From JACDET01 sp035568375 (lineage in GTDB: Bacteria > Patescibacteriota > Microgenomatia > Levybacterales > UBA12049), in assembly GCA_035568375.1 (NCBI GenBank), contig DATMOG010000031.1, positions 1 to 20,618 of the forward strand: 20,618 bases of DNA, in the 5' to 3' direction. Every line of letters begins with the position of its first letter. The stretch's first letter is position 1. Under the pieces are notes generated by a model that had not been told where the DNA came from, made no database searches, and saw only the letters and a list, made by a program, of their open reading frames with translations. Shown here in pieces: positions 7,829 through 15,625 of the stretch. Position numbers and translations under genes: made by a program.

Positions 7829-9196
7829 ATGCATAATAAACAAGCAAAGACAATTACTATTATAGGTAGCGGCATTGCCGGAAGCTTTTTATCACTTTTA
7901 CTTGCAAAACGAGGTTATAAAGTCATAGTATATGAAAAACTTTCACAAGATGAAATTTGTGATATAGCAGCAAAAAGGTCATATAATATAACTATTCTTA
8001 CATATGCAATTGATATGCTTAAAAAGGCTGAACTATGGGAAGACCTTCATTCATATTTACTCCCTTTAAAAGGTTCATACACCCAATTATCGAAAAGGAC
8101 AAAGCCTATTTTTACCCCTGTTTATGATAAAGAATCGCAATATTATGCAATCTCACGTCCTCGACTTTTAAAAGTATTAATGCAAAAAGCAGAAAAGCAT
8201 CCTTTAATTTCATTCCATTATGAAACAGCACTTTTATCAATTAATCGGCATGATAAGCAAATTACAGTACAACATATGAAAACAAAAATTATTAAAACCA
8301 TTTCCTGTACCGTGATTATTGGCGCAGATGGTGTAAATTCACTTGTACGGACACTCATGCAACAAGGACAAAACGCTGTTCATACACAAGAATATGCAAA
8401 AGGTGGTTATAAACAATTCATCATCACAAAAAAAGAATTGGAAACACTTCAATTAGAAAATAATGTAGCATATACATGGAGTGGAAAAAGAAAATTTATC
8501 CTTGCATTTCCTAATTTCGATGGTTCACTTGCTGCATTATTAGTGTATCCAAAAAATAAAATAACACTGTCTCACTTACTTACAAAAAAAGAAATTAGAC
8601 ATATGATCAACGAAGAATTTCCTTTTTTGATCCCAATTACAAATGAAATAGCAGAGCAATTACGTTTAAATCCTCTCGGGACATTCGTAACAATTCATAC
8701 TGATCCATGGTATTATAAAAATTTTATTGGCATTATAGGAGATGCAGCTCATGGGTTTTATCCATTTTTTGGACAGGGTGCTTCAGCAGCATTTGGTGAT
8801 AGCATGTACCTTGTAAATTTACTCGATAAATATGGTCCTGATTGGGAAAAAGTATTCTCACTATACGAAGAGGGAAGAAAACGACATATGGATTCTCTAG
8901 GAGAACTTTCAAAAATTGGATTAACCCGTTATACGAGAAACAAACGCGCAGATTATGATTCTATTTATGACAAACTTGAATTAATATTACATAATTTCTT
9001 ACCTAAATATGTTCAACCACCAGTTTTTGTCTCGGTGATGAATGATCCTGGACATACTAATGATTATGTTATAAAATCGCAAAGACAACGAGCAATTGCT
9101 AAAAAATTAGGCATACCTTTTATAGTTACTAGTCTAACAGGATTAATAGCTGTTTATGACTTTTTTCATAAAAAGATTCATATTAAAAGGTTTTAA
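7829..9196 (+). CDS. FAD-dependent monooxygenase, kynurenine 3-monooxygenase-like (copy 2)
   Basis: A 455-residue paralogue of the preceding gene, starting at an ATG one base after its stop, so the two are probably translated together. It has the same motifs: GSGIAG (13-18) with VYEKLS, KRSYNITI, YKQFII, IGADGVNSLVR, and GDAAHGFYPFFGQG. The C-terminal block reads QPPVFVSV, again with Phe where KMO has the substrate-binding Tyr. Similarity runs over the whole length, pointing to tandem duplication of a full gene with both FAD sites kept. Two active but slightly different enzymes are more likely than one active and one dead copy. The last 14 bases overlap the end of the convergent gene on the other strand (9183-9196). 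The reaction is unknown beyond FAD-dependent oxygenation; an oxidoreductase without oxygen insertion is possible. Confidence 0.85.
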   Translation: MHNKQAKTITIIGSGIAGSFLSLLLAKRGYKVIVYEKLSQDEICDIAAKRSYNITILTYAIDMLKKAELWEDLHSYLLPLKGSYTQLSKRTKPIFTPVYDKESQYYAISRPRLLKVLMQKAEKHPLISFHYETALLSINRHDKQITVQHMKTKIIKTISCTVIIGADGVNSLVRTLMQQGQNAVHTQEYAKGGYKQFIITKKELETLQLENNVAYTWSGKRKFILAFPNFDGSLAALLVYPKNKITLSHLLTKKEIRHMINEEFPFLIPITNEIAEQLRLNPLGTFVTIHTDPWYYKNFIGIIGDAAHGFYPFFGQGASAAFGDSMYLVNLLDKYGPDWEKVFSLYEEGRKRHMDSLGELSKIGLTRYTRNKRADYDSIYDKLELILHNFLPKYVQPPVFVSVMNDPGHTNDYVIKSQRQRAIAKKLGIPFIVTSLTGLIAVYDFFHKKIHIKRF

Positions 9197-10247
9197 AGAG
9201 GAATTCATGATCACGTGTGTGTTTTTTTGGATAAACTATTTGTCGCAATCTTCTCGCTTTATTAATTATTTTCCACCACATCATAAAAAAAACATTTCTT
9301 GAATAATACATGTTATAAAGCAAACGATACTCTTTTGTAAAATCCATTTTATATGAATGAATTCCTCCACCTTGATCAAGAAAAAGAGAATTATTTTGCT
9401 TTAAATGCTTAGCAATATAATATATCATCAACTTGCCTGGCATAAATTTTCTATATTTATTATGAAAGGAGATTTGATCACCAGAGTAGCGATCACCGCA
9501 TTGAAAACCATATTCATAGGCAATCGGGACATTATCATAGAAAATAAAATTTATCCTAATAAAGCGGCTAGCATATTTAATAAGACTACTATAATAGTCT
9601 CTTATATTTTTGTTTCGAAAAATATCAAGAGAGCGAGCGTTTTTAGAGCTTTGTAGTTGAAGATTTAGCATTGATTCAAAATGTTTTTGCAAATTATTAC
9701 TATACATTATGTAATTTAGATGATTAGCATATTTTTCAATATTTTTTTCGATCCGTTTTATTGAAGAAGAAGAGGCATTTTTAAAAAGCTCTTTTTGGAG
9801 ATAGATAATAGGATTAACAGACATCAATGAAAAATATATATCGGGAAATAATTGATGTAGCATTGCTGTTGCACGACTATCTATTTTTTGCAAATAGAGA
9901 TTCTTATTTTTCAAGATACTTCCAAAAAAATATCTAAAAAGTGCTCCATTATACGTTTCCATTAAGAAAGCCGTATCGCCAAGATGATCTCTACACAGAG
10001 TTCCGAATACTGGCACTCCAAAGCTACGATATTGCTCGAGAGGCAAAATAGCTACTAATGAATTATTCTTATAGCAAATATAAAATACATAATTTTTTTT
10101 CTCATTAATGGCATCATATGCACAAAACCATTCATATGAATTGAAGATATTTGCATTTTCTGCCCTTTCCCATAGCAACTTCCATTCAGAAATGAGTGTA
10201 TCAGTAAGCTTTGTTATCTTCTCTAATTTATATACTACTTTACTCAT
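9183..10247 (-). CDS. GNAT-fold acyltransferase, FemAB/BioF2-like (copy A)
   Basis: A 354-residue protein with the layout of double-GNAT FemAB-like or 'acetyltransferase involved in cellulose biosynthesis' proteins. The N-terminal half has the EWxxLWERAxNANIFNSYEWF block (about 21-41). The C-terminal half has a second GNAT unit with VPIAYEYGF, KYRKFMPGKLMIYYIAKHL and LDQGGGIHSYKMDF, where the PGK-LM-YY helix follows the acyl-CoA or aminoacyl donor region. There is no signal peptide or membrane segment, so it acts in the cytoplasm. Its start lies one base after the stop of a paralogous gene. As the last gene of a glycan operon downstream of a deacetylase, it could acylate an amino sugar; peptidyl-type transfer is an alternative. 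The fold is well supported, the substrate is not. Confidence 0.7.
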   Translation of the reverse strand: MSKVVYKLEKITKLTDTLISEWKLLWERAENANIFNSYEWFCAYDAINEKKNYVFYICYKNNSLVAILPLEQYRSFGVPVFGTLCRDHLGDTAFLMETYNGALFRYFFGSILKNKNLYLQKIDSRATAMLHQLFPDIYFSLMSVNPIIYLQKELFKNASSSSIKRIEKNIEKYANHLNYIMYSNNLQKHFESMLNLQLQSSKNARSLDIFRNKNIRDYYSSLIKYASRFIRINFIFYDNVPIAYEYGFQCGDRYSGDQISFHNKYRKFMPGKLMIYYIAKHLKQNNSLFLDQGGGIHSYKMDFTKEYRLLYNMYYSRNVFFMMWWKIINKARRLRQIVYPKKHTRDHEFLFKTF

Positions 10248-10248
10248 A

Positions 10249-11310
10249 TTATGATATGAACAACCTCTTAACTCTGCGATAAATTGTATAAAACCCTGAA
10301 TGGCTTTGTAATTGTTTATATAAATTATTTTTAACTTCAGTAAGAAACTGTAAATAATACCGCTTCATAGTGCTCTTTGAAATTACCACATAAAATAACG
10401 ATGTATATTTTTCAGTTAGCAAACGTTTCATCCGACTATCTCCTGAGCCAAAATTGACTTCAGATATTTGCTTTACACCACAATCATCTAACAATTTTAC
10501 TAGTAAAATTTTTCCTGGTGAGTACTGACCATATTCTGTTATGTAAGCATTTTGACTCCAATAATAAGTTTCTCCCACAACAAATCCAATATAATAGGCA
10601 ATGGGTATACCTTTGAAATATAAAACATGTATCCAAAAACTATCTTGTAAATGATTTGCTAAAGCTTGATAAAATATTTTTATAGTACTATTTGTAAAAG
10701 TACTATAGCCTCTCTCTCTCTTTGTACTTTTACTATCAATTCTAAAAACAATCTTTAATCCCTCAGATGAATTTCCATCAAAAAAACGCATCTGAAATTC
10801 ATCCTCTATTTCTCTAATCCGGTTAGTAAGCCTCCTCCTCTTAGAAATAAGTACTATTCCTTTTTTATCTTTAATAATAGGAAAATATAAATTAACTGTT
10901 TGATATACTGCGTTAGTAAAAGGATAATACTCTTGCAAAAGAGCAACAAATTTTTGAGGGATATTTTCTAAATAAACAGTTCCTAATACAGAAAATTGTT
11001 TTATGAAAGCTTGTAACAAGATTTTGTCGCTAATATCCAATAGAAAGGGCAATCCACAAATAAAGTTTCCTGGTGCAATAGTATAAAAATTTGCTCCATA
11101 TTTTTTATTCTTAACGAATCCTCCAATAGCTTTTAAGTTTTCGTTTTGATAAAGAGCTACAATTGCATAGTCGATATATTTGAATGCCTCAATGACTGAG
11201 ACAAACCATTGTGGAGAATTAGTATAATTTGCATCAGAAGAATTTTCCCAAAATAATTGCCATTCATTAATTATTTTTTTATCAATTTGAGAATAGATTC
11301 TAGCTTTCAT
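10249..11310 (-). CDS. GNAT-fold acyltransferase, FemAB/BioF2-like (copy B)
   Basis: A 353-residue cytoplasmic protein built like its downstream neighbour: an N-terminal EWQLFWENSSDANYTNSPQWF block (about 16-36) and a C-terminal GNAT unit with IPIAYYIGFVVGE, YSPGKILLVKLL and NFGSGDSRMKRLL. Overall identity to copy A looks modest but the motifs are collinear, so the two are diverged duplicates. The ATG overlaps the TGA of the PIG-L deacetylase gene in ATGA (11307-11310), indicating coupled translation. An acyltransferase directly coupled to a deacetylase suggests that the amine freed by the latter is re-acylated with a different group, as in several bacterial glycan pathways. That role is an inference from gene order. 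Confidence 0.7.
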   Translation of the reverse strand: MKARIYSQIDKKIINEWQLFWENSSDANYTNSPQWFVSVIEAFKYIDYAIVALYQNENLKAIGGFVKNKKYGANFYTIAPGNFICGLPFLLDISDKILLQAFIKQFSVLGTVYLENIPQKFVALLQEYYPFTNAVYQTVNLYFPIIKDKKGIVLISKRRRLTNRIREIEDEFQMRFFDGNSSEGLKIVFRIDSKSTKRERGYSTFTNSTIKIFYQALANHLQDSFWIHVLYFKGIPIAYYIGFVVGETYYWSQNAYITEYGQYSPGKILLVKLLDDCGVKQISEVNFGSGDSRMKRLLTEKYTSLFYVVISKSTMKRYYLQFLTEVKNNLYKQLQSHSGFYTIYRRVKRLFIS

Positions 11311-12077
11311 AATGGTTTATTACTGAAAAATACTTCTTCATGATCTGGAACAGTACCCCCAAATAATGCTTGGAATTGTGTTTTATAACCAGCAATTAAC
11401 TTTATCTTTTTATCTATGCTGGGCTTAATACGAAAAATATCACCCTTTCGTAATGGTTCACCGTACGTGTTCAATCGTATATTGTAGGGAAAATCTGAAT
11501 ATAAAATAAGGTTGTCAAAAAGTTCTTCACATATTTTTCGTACAAGACGATGATCAGCATGATTACCAATACCATAAGGAGCAAAAATAAGATTTTTTTG
11601 TCTCCTGTAAGGAGACAATTTCTTTTTGAGCAAGATAATTGCAGGATCACTAGATGATATGGATTTAAGAATATGCCAACGATATGTTGGATAGATATGA
11701 TCAATTTCAGGTAGCAATTTTCCCAAAAACGAAGTTTTCTGTTTTTTACGAAATAACGCATCTTCCAATCCTAAATTTTGTGGTGTTAAAGATAACTGAG
11801 ACCAAACCTTACGATCTTCTGCAACACGCTCTTGATAGAAGGCCCTTGCATCGTTTGATCCATGTGATGATTTCATAAATACTTTTGCAGAAAGTGTATA
11901 AGGTCCTTTATGTGCACTAGTGAACACATTAATAATAGTAATAGAAGTTTTTCCTATAAGATTTTCTATAAGACCACCACAAGAAAGAATTGCATCATCA
12001 GAATGTGGAGATATAAAAATACAGTTATAATTATTTTCTTTTATTATCTTGACTAAATCTTTTTTTATAATTTTCAT
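11307..12077 (-). CDS. PIG-L/LmbE family N-acetylsugar deacetylase
   Basis: A 256-residue zinc-dependent deacetylase. The family signature is intact: SPHSDDAILSCGG (23-35), with His25 and Asp28 expected to bind zinc and Asp27 to act as base, and GNHADHRLV (171-179), which supplies the third zinc ligand. YKTQF (231-235) near the C terminus also matches the family. Known members remove acetyl groups from GlcNAc-linked lipids, mycothiol precursors, chitobiose or glycopeptide antibiotics. There is no signal peptide, so the substrate is a cytoplasmic sugar nucleotide or the inner-face lipid-linked glycan. It starts 2 bases after the preceding glycosyltransferase and overlaps the next acyltransferase by 4 bases. 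The deacetylase assignment is strong; the substrate is inferred from context. Confidence 0.88.
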   Translation of the reverse strand: MKIIKKDLVKIIKENNYNCIFISPHSDDAILSCGGLIENLIGKTSITIINVFTSAHKGPYTLSAKVFMKSSHGSNDARAFYQERVAEDRKVWSQLSLTPQNLGLEDALFRKKQKTSFLGKLLPEIDHIYPTYRWHILKSISSSDPAIILLKKKLSPYRRQKNLIFAPYGIGNHADHRLVRKICEELFDNLILYSDFPYNIRLNTYGEPLRKGDIFRIKPSIDKKIKLIAGYKTQFQALFGGTVPDHEEVFFSNKPL

Positions 12078-12079
12078 AC

Positions 12080-13183
12080 TTAATTAATCAAATTTTCTAA
12101 ATATTCCTCATATTTTCTTGCTACGGTATCCCATGTATATTGCTTGGCATACTGATATGCTTCCATCCTCATATTGTAAACAATATCCTTATCCGAAACG
12201 ATAGTTAATAATGCTTTTGCAAATTTTTCTACCCCAAATGAAGGTACTTTTATAGCTATTTTGGGAGAAATCCAAGAAAGTCCTTCTATAGAAAAACAGA
12301 CTAGAGATGCGCCGTGAGCCATTGCTTCAAGAGCTACAAGCGAATATGTTTCAAATCGTGAAGGGATAACTACACAGCTAGCCCTTCGCAATAAAGATTC
12401 TTTTATTTTGCCAGATACTCTACCTTGTAAAATAATTACATCGGCAAGTGATGCCTCATCAATTAGTTTTTTTAATTTCATGACTTCCTTAATATCTCCA
12501 GATCCTGCAATAATTAATTTGTAATCCTTGTTATAGCTATAAAATTTATTAAAGGCAGCGACTAATAAATCGAGACCCTTCTGGTTAATTTCAATTCTTC
12601 CTAAATAAAGAAAATAGTTTTCAGCATACTTTTCAGGAGGAAAAACATTTGTAACTCCATTACTAATGACAGTTATAAGACTATATTGATCAATATTATG
12701 GATTTTCTTTTTCAGCGCTTCACTCGTTACAATAAGATGTTTATATGTTTTTAATCCTTTATTTTGAATAAAATGAAATGGCAGTTTATATTTTCTTTCC
12801 ATATCTTCTGCTGCAAGCATATGAACTAGTCCGACCACAGGTTTCTTAGTAAATAAAGAAAGAAATGCTGTAGTGAACGGAGGACAAAAACTTTCGAACC
12901 ATACATCATAGTGCTTTGATCTCGCTATAAAAGGCAAAAATAATTGATAGATAAGCATTGCTACTTTTGGCGATAAGAAAGACAATCCAAAACGTTCATA
13001 GTGAACTCCTTCAATTATTTCTCTTTCTCTGCCTGAATAGTTCCAACTAAGCACATGCACATCATTATTCTTATTCAGTCTCTTAGCTATTTCATGGACT
13101 GCTACAGCGCCTCCTCCTCCATAATGAGGGTTTTTTATATCATCATATGATGAAAAGAAAATGGTGGGTTTTTTATTTCGCAT
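12080..13183 (-). CDS. Glycosyltransferase family 4
   Basis: A 367-residue GT-B retaining glycosyltransferase. The N-terminal acceptor domain has the glycine-rich loop YGGGGAVAVHEIAKRL (21-36). The C-terminal donor domain begins with FLYLGRIEINQKGLD (191-205), has IAGSGD, and carries the E-x7-E pair (Glu278 and Glu286, in SRFETYSLVALEAM), the hallmark of GT4 nucleotide-sugar binding. The length is normal for GT4. The start overlaps the upstream GT2 gene by 11 bases. It has the same glycine-loop design as the GT4 module at the C terminus of the large fusion at the head of the operon, so the pathway has at least two GT4 steps. Donor and acceptor sugars cannot be read from sequence. Confidence 0.9.
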   Translation of the reverse strand: MRNKKPTIFFSSYDDIKNPHYGGGGAVAVHEIAKRLNKNNDVHVLSWNYSGREREIIEGVHYERFGLSFLSPKVAMLIYQLFLPFIARSKHYDVWFESFCPPFTTAFLSLFTKKPVVGLVHMLAAEDMERKYKLPFHFIQNKGLKTYKHLIVTSEALKKKIHNIDQYSLITVISNGVTNVFPPEKYAENYFLYLGRIEINQKGLDLLVAAFNKFYSYNKDYKLIIAGSGDIKEVMKLKKLIDEASLADVIILQGRVSGKIKESLLRRASCVVIPSRFETYSLVALEAMAHGASLVCFSIEGLSWISPKIAIKVPSFGVEKFAKALLTIVSDKDIVYNMRMEAYQYAKQYTWDTVARKYEEYLENLIN

Positions 13184-14099
13184 AGGGTATGGGTATCTTT
13201 GTAGATAGGTTTATTTCCCAAATAGGGGATACACTGGTTTTCTCTTTCTGTGCCAATCTACCCAGATAAAAACTGAGAAGAACTGCAAATGGAGTATAAA
13301 GCGGATAATGGATGATATATTTCAAAGTACCTATAATTTTTGTTTGTATTGAGACATGCTGTGCGTGATATATCATTTCTTCACCAAACAAATTTTCCAA
13401 TACTCTATCTTTTTTTCCAATTGATCTATGAATAAGTTTCTTCATATCTTGAAATGTTGTAAGGGAATTCTGAAGTACTTCTACCGCAAAACTATATCGG
13501 AAGCCTCCTCTTTTTTTTGCGACAAGATAGATATACATATGAGGATCAGTTACCGTAGCGGGAATAACAATTGATCTTGCAAAGTTCCTCCGATAAGCTG
13601 TAGCAGTACCGAAATAATTTTCAACCGAATCATAGTTTGGAATACTTAATCTGATAAAATCCCATAAAAGAAGATGCGAATATAATAGTTCTGCCACAAG
13701 CCCTTTTGGCCTAATAAGAATGTTATGAGCAACAACCATAGAAGCATATGGATTAGCGTTTGCCTCTTTAACAAAGTTTTCAATGAATCTATTTCCTACG
13801 AGAGCAATATCAGCATCCAATACAATAAGAATATCTGAAGTATTCTGTCTAAATAGCTCATTCACCCTGAAGTATTTGCCTCTTCGGGATTTACCCATTT
13901 TCAATTTGAGTAATGGACAAATTTTTTTTAAATTGTTTACAACTAGATTAGTATTATCTGTGCTTGCATCAGAATAGACAAGTATCTCTTTAATAATGAC
14001 ATTATGTAGTTTTTGATCAATAATTGAACGTAAAAGAATCTCAATATTCCGTTCTTCATTGTAAGCAGGGATTCCAATTGTTACTGTTGTTTTTTTCAT
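13173..14099 (-). CDS. Glycosyltransferase family 2
   Basis: A 308-residue GT-A inverting glycosyltransferase. It opens with TVTIGIPAYNEERNI (5-19), has SDASTD (43-48) and the metal-binding DAD (95-97). A hydrophobic stretch near the C terminus (about 255-283) probably sits at or in the membrane, as expected for enzymes extending a lipid-linked glycan on the cytoplasmic face. The ATG lies 3 bases after the stop of the flippase gene, and its 3' end overlaps the next GT4 gene by 11 bases. It lacks the QxxRW motif of processive synthases, so it probably adds a single sugar. Confidence 0.88.
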   Translation of the reverse strand: MKKTTVTIGIPAYNEERNIEILLRSIIDQKLHNVIIKEILVYSDASTDNTNLVVNNLKKICPLLKLKMGKSRRGKYFRVNELFRQNTSDILIVLDADIALVGNRFIENFVKEANANPYASMVVAHNILIRPKGLVAELLYSHLLLWDFIRLSIPNYDSVENYFGTATAYRRNFARSIVIPATVTDPHMYIYLVAKKRGGFRYSFAVEVLQNSLTTFQDMKKLIHRSIGKKDRVLENLFGEEMIYHAQHVSIQTKIIGTLKYIIHYPLYTPFAVLLSFYLGRLAQKEKTSVSPIWEINLSTKIPIPYAK

Positions 14100-14102
14100 A
14101 TA

Positions 14103-15596
14103 TTATTTGTGTCTTCTTATTAAAATTCTTTGAATTCTATAATACAGAAACGAAAACTGGTCCACATCATAAAGTTGTTTATTTATAAAAATAGCAATAG
14201 ATGAAGTAAGAAAATTTTCAAAATGTTTTACTTGCTCTACTTTTATATGCAGTAGTATAGCGACTAAAAGATTTAAAATCAGTACAACTGACATAACATC
14301 TACTATTGATTGTACACTACCATGGAAAAATGAGATAAGTACAATTTGCAATAATACTAATAAGGAAGTAATTATTGTTAATGAATATACCTTTCTTATT
14401 AAATAATAATTGACTAAAACACCTGAAATAGTATAACAAGCCATTCCAAAAGTAAAAGGAAGCAAATAAGAAATAATTGATAAAGCTTTTTTTCCATAAA
14501 GTAGAGGAATTGTGAATGGACTTAAAATACCAAAAAGAAGAAAACCAATAAATGTAAAGAGTATTGTCGCTGTAATAAGATAATAGAGCGTATGGAGTGA
14601 GTTCTTTTTTGCTCCTTCATAACGACTAATGAGAGGAGTAACAAAAGGTGCAGTCAAGTTACCTAGAAAAAATACCATCTTACCAACAAGTGAGACAAGA
14701 GTATATTCTCCTGCTTGTGTAGAAGTAAGAAAGTGTTTTGCTAAAAAAATATCAAAAGTAAAATAAGCAACTGAAGAAAAACCTGAAATAATAGAAAGCA
14801 AAAACAATTTTTTTGGAAAATGAAGTGTTTTCGAAGTAGTTATACTAGTTGCTTCTTTGCGCACTTTATTTATAACTAACAACCAACTTATAAGAAAAGC
14901 AACAAAAAAAGATAAAATCATTGCTGCAAATGCCCATTCTTTAAAACCTGAAGAAACCAACCCATAGGTAATGATTAATTTAACAAGAGGATCTGCTAAA
15001 GCAAAAATAGTAAGAGAGCTAAATAATAACTTTGATGCTAAAATGCCTTGATTAATACTAGTCGAAAAACCTATTAAAATAACTATACTGAATAAAATAA
15101 AAAGAAACACATTATCTGTATGAAAAAACCGCATTAAGAAAGGAGTAATAAGTAACCAAATACTTACAAAAAGCAAGGCAAGAATTATAGCCTTTTTTTG
15201 CATATATTGCCAAAAAGGATAGACACTGGAATCTCCATATTTTCCAATAAGAAAGCTACTACTATAATTAATGGTGAAGGTATAAGATCCAAAAAATATG
15301 GTAGAAAATGAAAAAAATCCACTTATAAGCCCAATAAGAGCAAAATCGCTAAAAGAAAGTACTCTTCCTAAATAAGCATTAAATATGTAATTAAGAACAT
15401 TTGCTAAAAAACTCCCAATAACGAGTGTGCCACCTCCTATATACGCATGTCTTTTATTAATCATTATGAGAAGATGTCTTTTGAATATAGTAGAAAATTT
15501 CGCTGCAAAATTTTGTTTTTCAACGACAACGAGAGCTTCAGTAAAAGATTGATTAAGCTTTTTTTTATAAGCAATATTTTTAAGTTTATAACTCAT
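14103..15596 (-). CDS. MOP-superfamily polysaccharide flippase (Wzx/MATE-like)
   Basis: A 497-residue polytopic protein with about 12 hydrophobic segments after a charged cytoplasmic lead of about 50 residues. Near TM1 it has the GGGTLVIGSFLANVLNYIFN type of opening common in RfbX/MurJ-like exporters, followed by YLGRVLSFSDFALIGLI. Such proteins move undecaprenyl-linked oligosaccharides across the membrane. The C-terminal half (about 281-470) is collinear and visibly homologous with residues about 802-985 of the fusion protein encoded just upstream, for example VSLVGKMVFF against VSFIGKTVFL. Translation starts at an ATG without a Shine-Dalgarno sequence. A 14-bp palindrome (15609-15622) fills the short gap to the fusion gene. 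Confidence 0.85.
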   Translation of the reverse strand: MSYKLKNIAYKKKLNQSFTEALVVVEKQNFAAKFSTIFKRHLLIMINKRHAYIGGGTLVIGSFLANVLNYIFNAYLGRVLSFSDFALIGLISGFFSFSTIFFGSYTFTINYSSSFLIGKYGDSSVYPFWQYMQKKAIILALLFVSIWLLITPFLMRFFHTDNVFLFILFSIVILIGFSTSINQGILASKLLFSSLTIFALADPLVKLIITYGLVSSGFKEWAFAAMILSFFVAFLISWLLVINKVRKEATSITTSKTLHFPKKLFLLSIISGFSSVAYFTFDIFLAKHFLTSTQAGEYTLVSLVGKMVFFLGNLTAPFVTPLISRYEGAKKNSLHTLYYLITATILFTFIGFLLFGILSPFTIPLLYGKKALSIISYLLPFTFGMACYTISGVLVNYYLIRKVYSLTIITSLLVLLQIVLISFFHGSVQSIVDVMSVVLILNLLVAILLHIKVEQVKHFENFLTSSIAIFINKQLYDVDQFSFLYYRIQRILIRRHK

Positions 15597-15608
15597 TGTA
15601 AGTAGAAA

Positions 15609-15622
15609 CTAGACTAGTCTAG
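15609..15622. repeat. Perfect 14-bp palindrome between fusion gene and flippase gene
   Basis: CTAGACTAGTCTAG is its own reverse complement. It fills half of the 29-base gap between the stop of the large glycosyltransferase fusion and the flippase ATG at 15596. It could be a protein-binding site or a weak mRNA hairpin ahead of the flippase start. Confidence 0.5.
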
Positions 15623-15625
15623 CGA

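Noticed and set aside
6469..9196. The flavoprotein pair as geranylgeranyl reductases or squalene-type epoxidases
   Set aside because: The FFGQG and RSYN motifs and the C-terminal block align better with the KMO group.
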